This document shows, in pieces, positions 7,433-15,680 of a stretch of DNA of 64,000 nt (positions are counted from its first letter, which is position 1; each line of letters opens with the position of its first letter). The DNA is taken from NCBI GenBank assembly GCA_900468625.1, contig UBUL01000011.1, forward strand, positions 1 through 64,000. Direction: 5' to 3'. The position numbers and the translations under genes are program-made. Below the pieces are notes generated by a model, which was not told the origin of the DNA, ran no database searches, and saw nothing but the letters and a program-made list of their open reading frames with translations. The DNA is from Hyphomicrobiales bacterium. Its GTDB lineage: Bacteria; Pseudomonadota; Alphaproteobacteria; Rhizobiales; Rhizobiaceae.

Positions 7433-8950
7433 TTAAGCGCCGGATCCGCAGGGAGTTTCGTGTTCCGCAGGTGGCGCAGCCTTGGCAATCATGGCCCGCA
7501 AGGCTTCCATATCCGTATTCAAGGGACGGTCGTCGCCATAAAGGGGCACGCAGGAACGGACGGCAGCATGGATACGTTCCGTTCCCGGCCCTCTCTTGCC
7601 CTTCGAAGCAAGGAAATCATGCGCCTGAGCGGCCGCCATGAGCTCGATCGCCAGGATATATTCTGCATTGTCGAGAATCGTGAGCAGCTTGTTGGCCGCG
7701 GCTGTCGGATGGGCCAGGAAGTCTTCCTGCAGGCCGGAGGTCAGGCCGCCATCGAGCGATGCGGGAGCGGCGAGCCGTCGGTTGTCGTTGCTCAGCGCCG
7801 CAGCCGTGTATTGCGCGATCATGAAACCGGAATGGCTGCCGGCATCGCTGGCAAGAAAGGGCGGCAGGCCGCTGACCAATGGATTGACGAGGCGATCCAT
7901 CCGCCGCTCGCTCATCGCCGATATCTGGGCGATCGCGACCGCCAGACTGTCGGCCGCCTGTCCGAGGGCGGGTGCAACGGCATGAGCTTCGGAAGAGACC
8001 ATCGGCTGTTCGGGCGTGCCCGAAACGGCCGGATTATCCGTCACGGAAGCCAGTTCCTGATCGACGATGCGGGCGGTCTGTTCGAAGACATCCCACGCCG
8101 CGCCATGGGCATGCGGCACCGACCGCAGGCTCAGGGCATCCTGTGTCCGCCGCCCAAGGGCGGCAGCGACGAGGCCGCTGCGATTCAGGCGGCTGCGAAG
8201 CCTGCGCCCGACCTTGGCGATGCCGGCTGACGGGCGCAGCGCCAGTACCTTTTCGTCGAAAGCCGCCATCTGGCAGCCGACGGCTTCCAGCGTCAGGGCG
8301 GCAATCGCATCGGCCCAATCGAGCAGGCGCTCGGCACGAGAGACTGCAAGCGCTGACAATCCGGTGGCGCAGGCCGTGCCGTTGACGAGACTAAGGCCTT
8401 CTTTGGCGCCGAGCACGAGGGGGCTCAAGCCGATTGCTGCGAGCGCTTGAGCGCCGCTCATCGATACGCCCTTCACGACGGCCCTGCCCCCGCCGATCAG
8501 GACGAGCGCGGTATGGGCATTGTGCGTGAGATAGCCGGCAGAGCCTTTGGACGGCACTTCAGGGATGCAGTCATGTTCGAGAAACGCAGCCAGATGCGCG
8601 ACGATCTCGGGCCGCACGCCGGAATGGCCGTGGGCGAAATTGGCGATCTGCGCCGCGATGATGGCGCGCACCTCCCGCGCGGGCAGAAACGGGCCGACGC
8701 CGCAGGCATGGCTCAAGATGATATTGCGCGAGAGCCGGCTCTGCGAAGCGCGATCAACCACCGTATCCGATAGGGCTCCAACGCCGGTGTTGACGCCGTA
8801 GGCGCGCACGCCCGTTTCAACGATGCGCTCGACGATGCGGCTCGCCTGAGCAACACGTTCCCATGCCGCCTCGGAGAGGGAAAGCAGCTCGCCGGCACTG
8901 ACGCGTGCAACGTCGCGCCAGGACAACGGCTTGTCGATGGTGACGGTCAT
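7433..8950 (-). CDS. Histidine ammonia-lyase homologue lacking the MIO-forming Ala-Ser-Gly
   Basis: A 505-residue member of the aromatic amino-acid lyase family, clearly homologous along its length (YGVNTG at 51, LSHACGVG at 79, LVNGT at 188, SVTDNP at 302, SERRM at 347, QED at 408). The cofactor segment is altered: where histidases have KGSVGASGDLAPLAH this protein has [12 protein letters not shown] (135-146), an exact in-frame loss of the Ala-Ser-Gly that cyclises to MIO. The Pseudomonas putida residues Tyr53, His83, Asn195, Gln277, Arg283 and Glu414 have counterparts, but Tyr280 is Leu273 and Phe329 is Ala322. Classical histidase activity is therefore unlikely. It is the last gene of an amino-acid ABC transporter operon, overlapping the ATPase gene by four bases. 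Automatic annotation would call it hutH. Confidence 0.85.
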   Translation of the reverse strand: MTVTIDKPLSWRDVARVSAGELLSLSEAAWERVAQASRIVERIVETGVRAYGVNTGVGALSDTVVDRASQSRLSRNIILSHACGVGPFLPAREVRAIIAAQIANFAHGHSGVRPEIVAHLAAFLEHDCIPEVPSKGSAGYLTHNAHTALVLIGGGRAVVKGVSMSGAQALAAIGLSPLVLGAKEGLSLVNGTACATGLSALAVSRAERLLDWADAIAALTLEAVGCQMAAFDEKVLALRPSAGIAKVGRRLRSRLNRSGLVAAALGRRTQDALSLRSVPHAHGAAWDVFEQTARIVDQELASVTDNPAVSGTPEQPMVSSEAHAVAPALGQAADSLAVAIAQISAMSERRMDRLVNPLVSGLPPFLASDAGSHSGFMIAQYTAAALSNDNRRLAAPASLDGGLTSGLQEDFLAHPTAAANKLLTILDNAEYILAIELMAAAQAHDFLASKGKRGPGTERIHAAVRSCVPLYGDDRPLNTDMEALRAMIAKAAPPAEHETPCGSGA

Positions 8951-9723
8951 TGCCCGTTTCCAAAATGGCCGATGAACTGGCGGAAAGCCGGTGAAGCTCC
9001 GCCGCCGAACATTTCGTCCGGCGTGCCGCTGCTTTCGACGAGCCCTTCCTTCATGAAGACGACGCGATTGGAGACGTTGCGGGCAAAGCTCATTTCGTGG
9101 GTCACCACCAGCATCGTCATGCCTTCCTCCGCGAGCGAACGCATGACGCGCAGCACTTCGCCGACGAGTTCCGGATCAAGCGCCGAGGTCGGCTCGTCGA
9201 ACAGCATGACCTTCGGCTTCATGGCAAGAGCGCGGGCAATCGCCGCACGCTGCTGCTGGCCGCCGGAGAGATGGGCGGGATAGGCGTGGCGCTTGTCGGC
9301 AATGCCGACCTTTTCCAAAAGCGCCTCGGCCTCGACGATGCATTCGGCGCGGGAACGCTTCAGAACATGGATTGGCCCCTCGATCACATTCTGCAGGATC
9401 GTCATATGGGACCACAGATTGAAGCTCTGGAAGACCATGCCGAGCTCGGAACGGATATGATCCACCTGCTTGTGGCTCGCCGGGTAGCTTTTGCCGTTCT
9501 TATGAATCATCCGGATCTGCTCGCCATCCACCCAGATCTCGCCATCCGTGGCGATCTCAAGCAGATTGATACAGCGAAGGAAGGTCGATTTGCCCGAGCC
9601 GGAGGCGCCGAGCAGCGAAATCACATCGCCGTCCTGGGCATCGAGCGAAATGCCGCGCAGGACCTCGTGCGTACCGAAGCTCTTGCGGATGTTGCGGACG
9701 GAAAGTCGGGTGACACCTGGCAT
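8947..9723 (-). CDS. Polar amino-acid ABC transporter ATPase (HisP/GlnQ type)
   Basis: A 258-residue ATP-binding subunit of a polar amino-acid importer. Walker A is GASGSGKST (about 39-47), the signature is LSGGQQQR, Walker B is [12 protein letters not shown], and the switch histidine is in VVTHEMSFA. The HisP-like insertion with a basic, polar loop ([15 protein letters not shown]) is typical of the histidine/lysine/arginine/ornithine and octopine/nopaline importers. It lies between the permease gene and the ammonia-lyase homologue, with a four-base overlap to the latter, so transport and the lyase-like protein are made together. Confidence 0.92.
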   Translation of the reverse strand: MPGVTRLSVRNIRKSFGTHEVLRGISLDAQDGDVISLLGASGSGKSTFLRCINLLEIATDGEIWVDGEQIRMIHKNGKSYPASHKQVDHIRSELGMVFQSFNLWSHMTILQNVIEGPIHVLKRSRAECIVEAEALLEKVGIADKRHAYPAHLSGGQQQRAAIARALAMKPKVMLFDEPTSALDPELVGEVLRVMRSLAEEGMTMLVVTHEMSFARNVSNRVVFMKEGLVESSGTPDEMFGGGASPAFRQFIGHFGNGQ

Positions 9724-9745
9724 GATTTGCCTGCTCCAGTAAGCT

Positions 9746-10450
9746 TTAGGCCTTCAGCGCCGGCGGGATGGCGCGGCGATGGCGGGAGAGAGAATATTCC
9801 AGCAGGGCCGTAGCCTGCAGAATGATGAAATTCAGCACGAGGTAGATGATCGCGGCACAGATGAAGACTTCCATCGTGCGGTAGGTCTGCGAAATCAGGC
9901 GCTGGGCGACTCCCGTGACTTCCCAGACGGTGACGAGGCTCGCAAGCGCCGTCGACTTCATCATCAGCACGATCTCGGTCGAATAGGCAGGCAGCGCATG
10001 CCTGAAAGCGATCGGTGCGATGATGCGGCGAACGAGCAGGAAGCCGGACATGCCGATCGAACGTGCCGCCTCGATCTCCTTCGGCGAAACGGCACGGATG
10101 CCGCCGCGGAAGATCTCGGCCGAATAGCCCGCCGTGCAAAGCGCCAGCGACAGGATCGCACAGACGACGGGCTCGCGCAGGAAGGGCCACAGGAACGAAT
10201 AGCGGATGACGGAGAACTGCGCCAAGCCGTAGAAGATCAAAAACATCTGGATCAGCAGCGGCGAGCCGCGAAACACGAAAATATAGCCCTTGGCAAAGCC
10301 CGACAGGATCGGATTGCCGCTGACGCGCATGGCGACGATGACAAGCGCCAAAAGGCCTCCAAAAAAAATCGACAGAAAGAACAGCAACAGCGTCATCGGC
10401 ACTGCTTTGAGCAGGGTGACCATCGTGCTTGAAAGGAAGTCCAAATCCAT
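9746..10450 (-). CDS. Polar amino-acid ABC permease (HisM type)
   Basis: A 234-residue inner-membrane permease of the HisM/GlnP family with about five hydrophobic helices and the EAA loop that contacts the ATPase ([18 protein letters not shown], about 131-148). It pairs with the second permease encoded 10 bases upstream. HisM-type subunits normally form a heterodimer with a HisQ-type subunit. The substrate is probably a basic or polar amino acid or opine-like compound; which one cannot be read from the permease. Confidence 0.9.
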   Translation of the reverse strand: MDLDFLSSTMVTLLKAVPMTLLLFFLSIFFGGLLALVIVAMRVSGNPILSGFAKGYIFVFRGSPLLIQMFLIFYGLAQFSVIRYSFLWPFLREPVVCAILSLALCTAGYSAEIFRGGIRAVSPKEIEAARSIGMSGFLLVRRIIAPIAFRHALPAYSTEIVLMMKSTALASLVTVWEVTGVAQRLISQTYRTMEVFICAAIIYLVLNFIILQATALLEYSLSRHRRAIPPALKA

Positions 10451-10460
10451 GCCGTCCTCC

Positions 10461-11186
10461 TCAAGCCTGGCCGATGGTTGCAGCCGACATGCTGCGATTG
10501 GCGCGTCGTTCGGCCTTGTTGAAGATGCGATCCGACAGGCTGGTCAGGATCAGATAGAGCACACCGCCGGCGATGAAAAAGAGAAAATACTGGCGCGTGG
10601 AACCGGCGGCCACCTGACTGGTGCGCATCAATTCGGCAAGGCCGGTCACCGAGATCAAAGCGGAATCCTTGAGACTGAGCTGCCAGACATTGCCGAGGCC
10701 GGGAATGGCGAAGCGGAAGACCTGCGGAACGATGATGCGGCGCAGGCGCAGGCCGCGATGCATGCCGATCGCGGACGCCGCCTCAAGCTCGCCCTTGGAG
10801 ATGGCAAGATAGGCACCGCGAAACACTTCGGCCTGATAGGCGCCGGAGATGATGCCGACGGCAAGGGCACCCGCGGCAAAGGACGGCAGGCCAAGAAAGC
10901 CATCATAGCCCAGCCACTTGCCGATCGACGTCACCGCCGACGAGCCGCCGAAATAGATCAGATAGATGATCAGAAGTTCGGGAACGCCGCGGAAGATGGT
11001 GGTGTAGATATTGCCGATCGTCTTCAGCACCAGGCTTCCGGAGAGCTTGGCGAAAGCGATGATCGCACCCAGCACGGCTCCGATGGCCAAGGCCGTCGCC
11101 GTGACGGCGAGCGTCATCAGGGCGGCGACAAGCAGCAGCGCTCCCCACCCGTTCGAGCCGAAGCCCAGCAATTGCAAGGTTGCCAT
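10461..11186 (-). CDS. Polar amino-acid ABC permease (HisQ type)
   Basis: A 241-residue permease of the HisQ family, the partner of the next gene. It is hydrophobic with about five helices, and its EAA motif reads LEAASAIGMHRGLRLRRI (about 133-150). Its gene follows the binding-protein gene by 100 bases and precedes the HisM-type gene by 10. The full set (binding protein, two permeases, ATPase) is a complete importer. Confidence 0.9.
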   Translation of the reverse strand: MATLQLLGFGSNGWGALLLVAALMTLAVTATALAIGAVLGAIIAFAKLSGSLVLKTIGNIYTTIFRGVPELLIIYLIYFGGSSAVTSIGKWLGYDGFLGLPSFAAGALAVGIISGAYQAEVFRGAYLAISKGELEAASAIGMHRGLRLRRIIVPQVFRFAIPGLGNVWQLSLKDSALISVTGLAELMRTSQVAAGSTRQYFLFFIAGGVLYLILTSLSDRIFNKAERRANRSMSAATIGQA

Positions 11187-11286
11187 AGATCCAATCCCTG
11201 TCCGTGGCAGTTTCAGGCGTCAGGATATCATACGGTCTCCGGCCGCAAAGCCGGAGACAGATGATGACGGCCCGAGGGCCGACTCA

Positions 11287-12126
11287 TCAATTCGGGCTGA
11301 CGTCGACCTTGAACCACTTCATCGACAGGTTCTTGATGGTACCGTCGGCAAGCGCCGACTTGATCGCTTCGTTGAACTTGTCGCGCAGGTCGGTATCGGC
11401 CTTGCGGATGCCAAGGCCTTCACCCTCACCCCAGATGGAGCCGGCGATTTCCGGGCCGGTGAAGGCAAGAGAGTCGTTCGCGCTGGCAAAAGCATTTGCG
11501 AAATAGACCGCATCGTCGAAGCCGAGATCGATACGGCCGTTCTGCAGATCGAGATCGCGGTCGGCGCCAGTCTTGTACTCGCGGATCGTGGCGACCGAAC
11601 CGAAATTGTCATAGATGAACTTGGCATAGACGGTGGCCGCCTGAATGCCGATCGTCTTACCCTTGAAGACTTCCTTCAGCACATCGATTTCTTTAACGCC
11701 GGTCTGGCCGGGGGTCATCTTGATCGTGGTGCCGGTGCCTGCGGCCTTGGCAAGCGGGCTATCCTTGGCGGCTGCGAAGGCGGCCGGCGTCGCGGCGTAG
11801 GGAACGGTGAAACCGATGACCTGCTTGCGCTCGTCGGTGATCGACAGAGCGTCCATGATCACATCGAACTTGCCTGCATTCAGCGCCGGGATCATGCCGT
11901 CCCAGTCGGAGGCGACCAGCTTGCAGTCGATCTTGGCGCGCTCGCACAGAACCTTGGCAAGCTCCGGCTCGAAGCCGCCGAGCGTTCCGTCGGCATTTGT
12001 CATGTTCCACGGCGCGTAGGCACCTTCCAGGGTAATCGTCGCCGTCTTCCAGTCCTTGGCGACGGCCGGTGCCGCAAAGGCGGCGGCAGCCATGACGCCC
12101 GACAAGAGAATTGCACTAAATTTCAT
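11287..12126 (-). CDS. Periplasmic amino-acid-binding protein of the ABC importer
   Basis: A 279-residue family-3 solute-binding protein. The start chosen is the ATG at 12126: it opens a clean signal peptide (MKFSAILLSG, cleavage after PAVA) and has AGAGGAG ten bases upstream; a longer frame reaches 12204 without a signal. The mature part opens with the usual strand pattern (ITLEGAYAPWN) and contains GFEPELAKVLCERA and WDGMIPALNAGKFD, which line the ligand pocket in lysine/arginine/ornithine/histidine-binding proteins. It is the first gene of the operon that ends with the MIO-less lyase homologue, so its ligand is the best clue to that protein's substrate. Confidence 0.9.
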   Translation of the reverse strand: MKFSAILLSGVMAAAAFAAPAVAKDWKTATITLEGAYAPWNMTNADGTLGGFEPELAKVLCERAKIDCKLVASDWDGMIPALNAGKFDVIMDALSITDERKQVIGFTVPYAATPAAFAAAKDSPLAKAAGTGTTIKMTPGQTGVKEIDVLKEVFKGKTIGIQAATVYAKFIYDNFGSVATIREYKTGADRDLDLQNGRIDLGFDDAVYFANAFASANDSLAFTGPEIAGSIWGEGEGLGIRKADTDLRDKFNEAIKSALADGTIKNLSMKWFKVDVSPN

Positions 12127-12214
12127 CGCATAGAGCTCCTCTGAGGTTGAAACAGGCCTTGCAGCACTTCCTACCGATCTTCGCCGGCTTGCCCGCTTTC
12201 CCAATAATTTTTAG

Positions 12215-12262
12215 GATTGATTGCGAGGTTGTATAGGGTACCATATGAGATAATTTATGATA
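12215..12262. promoter_or_regulatory. AT-rich divergent promoter/operator between transporter and regulator
   Basis: The 192-base gap between the binding-protein gene and the divergent GntR regulator holds an AT-rich core with TTGTATAGGGTACCATATG (12231-12249) and CATATGAGATAATTTATGATATG, whose ends form a CATAT/ATATG inverted pair. These fit a GntR/HutC operator in position and composition. A clean HutC consensus is not present, so this is a candidate only. Confidence 0.4.
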
Positions 12263-12318
12263 TGCAAGTGGGAAAGTTGCTTTCGAGGCAGATTCAGTCC
12301 GTGCAAAGGGAATAGGCA

Positions 12319-13074
12319 ATGAAGCGTTCCGGCGAGATGAAACGCGAACTGGCGGAAAACGACGCCGCGCCTCTCTATGCCGGCGTCAAGCAGATGATAC
12401 TCGATCGCATCCACAGCGGCGAGTGGCCGCCCAAACATCGCGTCCCCTCCGAAAACGAACTGGTTACCGAGCTTGGCGTCAGCAAGATGACCGCCAATCG
12501 CGCGCTGCGCGAACTTGCCAACGAGGGCGAGCTAGTCCGCATCCAGGGCGTCGGCTCCTTCGTCGCCGAACGCAAGGGCGCATCGGCCCTTTTCGAGGTG
12601 CGCAACATCGCCGAGGAGATCGCCGAACGCGGCCATTCCCATCAGGCAACGGTGATCGTGTTGGCTCAGGAAGCCGCGTCACCCGACGTTGCCGACGCGC
12701 TGGAGCTCGACATAGGATCGCCGGTTTTCCATTCGCTGATCGTGCATAGCGAAAACGGCGTGCCGGTGCAGATCGAGGACCGGCATGTCCACCCGGAGGC
12801 CGCACCCGACTACCTGCGGCAGGACTTTACCGATATGACGCCGAATGCCTATCTCTCGGACGTTGCCCCCTTGAGCGGATCGGAACATGTCGTCGAAGCC
12901 GTCATGCCGCAGGCCTGGGAATGCAAGCTCCTGACGATCCTGAAGACCGAACCCTGCCTGACGATCTGGAGACGGACATGGTCGGCACGCGGCGTCGTCT
13001 CTACCGCAAGACTGGTCTATCCGGGACATCGCTATCGGCTGGAAAGCCAAAGCGGCAAGCCTTCGGACCGATAG
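12319..13074 (+). CDS. HutC-like GntR-family repressor
   Basis: A 251-residue GntR regulator of the HutC subfamily. The N-terminal winged helix (about 15-85) has RVPSENELVTELGVSKMTAN. The C-terminal UTRA ligand domain (about 95-240) has FHSLIVHSENGVPVQIEDR and the usual closing RLVYPGHRYRL. HutC itself senses urocanate and controls histidine breakdown. Here no urocanase, imidazolonepropionase or formimino hydrolase gene is nearby, so the effector may differ. It is transcribed away from the transporter operon, which it most likely controls. AAAGGGA lies about eight bases before the ATG. Confidence 0.85.
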   Translation: MKRSGEMKRELAENDAAPLYAGVKQMILDRIHSGEWPPKHRVPSENELVTELGVSKMTANRALRELANEGELVRIQGVGSFVAERKGASALFEVRNIAEEIAERGHSHQATVIVLAQEAASPDVADALELDIGSPVFHSLIVHSENGVPVQIEDRHVHPEAAPDYLRQDFTDMTPNAYLSDVAPLSGSEHVVEAVMPQAWECKLLTILKTEPCLTIWRRTWSARGVVSTARLVYPGHRYRLESQSGKPSDR

Positions 13075-13144
13075 TTGTATATGGAAGCTGAGAGCCTTCC
13101 TCAACGCTTGGGGGCGATGCGTAAGTTTCGCAGCCCGCCATATG

Positions 13145-13170
13145 CTGCAGGCAAATTACGATGCCTGCAG
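13145..13170. terminator. Bidirectional hairpin between hutC-like gene and VanZ-like gene
   Basis: A perfect 9-base-pair stem (CTGCAGGCA/TGCCTGCAG) with an 8-base loop lies between two convergent genes and overlaps the stop codon of the leftward one. It could end both transcripts, although neither side has a strong U-tract. Confidence 0.45.
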
Positions 13171-13503
13171 GATGCACTCCATAAACAATGCCCCTAAAAG
13201 CAGCCCTGATACCGTCGCAAGCACTTTCAGGATTGCGCGCTCAACCCGCAGGCCCTTCTCTGGCAGGATCAAAGCAAGCGACTCGCTCGCAGCCGCGACA
13301 GAAATGCACACAAGAGCAATGATGCGGCGGTCTTCGGGATAGGCCAGGACAAACAGAAATCCCAAAAGACCGAACGGGATGACGCTGTCGATGCTCGCCA
13401 TTGCCATGAACGGATACTTCGTCCCGACCGGGACGACCGTGGTCAATACGATCAGACCGAGCACGGTCCAGGCAAGGGCGTGGGCGAGCAAAGTGAGTTC
13501 CAT
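13156..13503 (-). CDS. Small VanZ-like membrane protein
   Basis: A 115-residue, very hydrophobic protein with about four predicted helices. Helix 1 (about 5-25) and the following GTKYPFMAMASIDSVIPFG, then YPEDRRII, resemble small VanZ-family proteins of rhizobia. No enzymatic motif is visible and the role is unknown. It stands alone, convergent with the GntR regulator and 49 bases from the stop of the Lrp-type gene. The family assignment comes from the helix pattern and the proline and arginine positions and is tentative. Confidence 0.6.
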   Translation of the reverse strand: MELTLLAHALAWTVLGLIVLTTVVPVGTKYPFMAMASIDSVIPFGLLGFLFVLAYPEDRRIIALVCISVAAASESLALILPEKGLRVERAILKVLATVSGLLLGALFMECILQAS

Positions 13504-13552
13504 ACGAAATCATAACAACAAGCCGCGAGTTTTCAAGCGAGGCGGCGACCTG

Positions 13553-13990
13553 TCAGAGGCTGCTCAGCAGCAGGCTGGTCTCGCTGTTTGCCACGCCATC
13601 GATCATCCGGACCTCGCGCAGCACCCGGTCGAAATCCGAAAGGCTGGCGGCGCGGATATTGGCGACGAGATCCCAATTGCCGTTCGTGGTATGCAGCGAA
13701 TAGATCTCGGGCAGGCCGCGCAGCTTGCGGATGACCTGGGTCGTCGACTTTCCCACCACCTCGATCATCATGACGGCATGAACCGTCTGCTCGTCATAGT
13801 CCTCCCGCACCCGCACGGTGAAACCAAGAAGCGTACCGGTCTCGATCAGGCGGTCCAATCTGTTCTGCACCGTGCCACGCGCAACACCCAGTGCATCCGA
13901 CAGCTTGGAGAGCGAAGCGCGCCCGTCTGAACGCAGATGCGCGATGATGCGCCGGTCGAGATCGTCGGGAATATATTTGGCGAGCGTCAT
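13553..13990 (-). CDS. Lrp/AsnC regulator divergent from ornithine cyclodeaminase
   Basis: A 145-residue Lrp/AsnC-type regulator. The N-terminal helix-turn-helix (about 8-55: LDRRIIAHLRSDGRASLSKL) is followed by a C-terminal RAM ligand domain (about 70-140) with GNWDLVANIRA. It is divergent from the ornithine cyclodeaminase gene with a perfect palindrome between them, so local control by ornithine, arginine or a related amino acid is likely. This layout is common for amino-acid breakdown genes in rhizobia. Confidence 0.9.
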   Translation of the reverse strand: MTLAKYIPDDLDRRIIAHLRSDGRASLSKLSDALGVARGTVQNRLDRLIETGTLLGFTVRVREDYDEQTVHAVMMIEVVGKSTTQVIRKLRGLPEIYSLHTTNGNWDLVANIRAASLSDFDRVLREVRMIDGVANSETSLLLSSL

Positions 13991-14051
13991 CGCATGATCC
14001 TGCTCTTGTCTTTTCGGTCAAAATTACCGGGCAATTTGTATAAATCCATAC

Positions 14052-14070
14052 CAAAACTGGCACAGTTTTG
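14052..14070. promoter_or_regulatory. Perfect palindrome, candidate Lrp-type operator
   Basis: CAAAACTG-GCA-CAGTTTTG, two perfect 8-base arms with a 3-base spacer, lies 61 bases upstream of the Lrp-type gene and 62 bases upstream of the ornithine cyclodeaminase gene. Its position midway between divergent genes argues for an operator rather than a terminator. Confidence 0.5.
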
Positions 14071-14132
14071 CGATTTTAGTCAATCGATCCGCTTGATACC
14101 CTAAGAGAAACGGTCTCATCGAGGATACGAAA

Positions 14133-15182
14133 ATGCCCGCGCCGCTCCCATCGGAAAGAGCCTTCATCCCCTTCGTCAGCGTCGAGAACATGATGCGGCT
14201 CGTCCACCATGTCGGCATCGAAACCATGCTCGTCGAACTCACGGACGCCATCGAAGCGGATTTTCGCCGCTGGGAACTCTTCGACAAGACGCCCCGTGTC
14301 GCATCCCATTCGCATGACGGCGTCATCGAACTGATGCCGACCTCGGATGGGGCGGTTTACAGCTTCAAGTATGTCAACGGCCATCCGAAGAACATGGCGC
14401 AAGGGCTGCAGACGGTGACCGCCCTCGGCCTGCTTGCCGAAGTTTCGACCGGCTACCCGGTACTGCTCACGGAAATGACGCTGCTGACGGCGCTGCGCAC
14501 GGCGGCGACCTCGGCCATGGCCGCCAGACATCTGGCGCCGCAAAAGGCCCGTTGCCTCGCCCTGATCGGCAATGGCGCGCAGGCGGAATTCCAGGCACTG
14601 GCGATGAAAGCGGTTCTCGGCATCGAGGAGGTCCGCCTTTACGACATCGATCCGAGGGCAACGCAAAAGACCGTTCGCAATCTCGCCAGGACGCGTCTGC
14701 GCCTCGTGCCATGCACCTCGGCTCAGGCCGCCATCGAAGGCGCCGACATCATCACGACCTGCACGGCCGACAAGCAATATGCGACGATCCTCACCGACAA
14801 CATGGTCGGCGCCGGCGTCCACATCAACGCCATCGGCGGCGACTGCCCCGGCAAGACGGAACTCCACCGCGACATCCTGCTGCGCTCCGACACCTTCGTC
14901 GAATATCCGCCGCAGACCCGCATCGAAGGCGAAATCCAGCAGATGGATCCGGACTACTCGGTCACCGAACTCTGGCAGGTTGTGAGCGGCCGGGCACAAG
15001 GCCGCAGCAGCGACAGGCAGATCACGCTGTTCGACAGCGTCGGCTTCGCGATCGAGGACTTTTCCGCCCTGCGCTACGTCCGCGAGAAACTGGCGGGCAC
15101 GGATTACTTCCAGAAACTCGATATCATCGCCGACCCCGACGATCCGCGCGACCTTTTCGGCATGCTGCTGCGGGCGGCCTGA
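14133..15182 (+). CDS. ocd: Ornithine cyclodeaminase
   Basis: A 349-residue NAD-dependent enzyme that converts L-ornithine to L-proline and ammonia, a step in arginine and opine breakdown. The Rossmann segment reads LALIGNGAQAEFQ (about 145-157). The signatures INAIGGDCPGKTEL and FDSVGFAIEDFSALRY match the ornithine cyclodeaminase/mu-crystallin family, and the Asp of FDSVGFAIEDF is the expected catalytic acid. The length matches the Agrobacterium enzymes. Related enzymes acting on other amino acids share the fold, so substrate identity is probable, not proven. It is divergent from an Lrp-type regulator. Confidence 0.85.
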   Translation: MPAPLPSERAFIPFVSVENMMRLVHHVGIETMLVELTDAIEADFRRWELFDKTPRVASHSHDGVIELMPTSDGAVYSFKYVNGHPKNMAQGLQTVTALGLLAEVSTGYPVLLTEMTLLTALRTAATSAMAARHLAPQKARCLALIGNGAQAEFQALAMKAVLGIEEVRLYDIDPRATQKTVRNLARTRLRLVPCTSAQAAIEGADIITTCTADKQYATILTDNMVGAGVHINAIGGDCPGKTELHRDILLRSDTFVEYPPQTRIEGEIQQMDPDYSVTELWQVVSGRAQGRSSDRQITLFDSVGFAIEDFSALRYVREKLAGTDYFQKLDIIADPDDPRDLFGMLLRAA

Positions 15183-15634
15183 GGCAATCCCCGTCTCCGA
15201 TCATACAGTCTGCGCCAGTGATCGCCCGCGCTTGAAGCTGACGGCAGGGCTGGCGTGCGCCTTCGGTCCGATAGAGCCAAGCGTCGAGTGCGTGCGCAGG
15301 CTCTCGGATACCGCCCTACCGCTCCTGCGGCATTGCGGGCGAAGCAGACTGGGCGCCTCGACACCCGAAATATGGGCCGAAATGCTTGCGACGCCGGGTT
15401 TCTGGCAGGCAGCCCGCAGCGAGCGTCATGTTGACGCCGCCCAAGATTAAGAGCTCGTCGCGCTCCCTTTGGATACTCCAAAATATTCGTAGCAAATATT
15501 CGCTTATGTCACTTAAAATACGTTGAAATCAGCCGCTTTTCTCTCTGCACTTCGTGACGGATTTCATGCTATGAGTTCTCGCAAGCGTCGGGGAAACCGG
15601 GCAATTGCTGCAAATTGCAGTCACTGAAGAGAGG
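15183..15634. other. Gap without a convincing gene
   Basis: This gap between ornithine cyclodeaminase and the sensor kinase has short open frames on both strands (for example 15232-15450), but none has a recognisable start region or family motif, and frames change along the segment, as in decayed or non-coding DNA. The part after about 15480 is AT-rich (AAATATTCG repeated at 15481-15501) and is probably the kinase promoter. Confidence 0.5.
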
Positions 15635-15680
15635 ATGCATTCTGAACATCGTGCCCGAACCGGTGAGACAAACGAACGAA

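Noticed and set aside
15232-15450. A small plus-strand frame after ornithine cyclodeaminase, and minus-strand fragments opposite it
   Set aside because: No convincing ribosome site or homology; frames shift along the segment. A weak likeness to a transposase end (THSTLGSIGPKAHA) was considered but is too short to support a mobile-element remnant.
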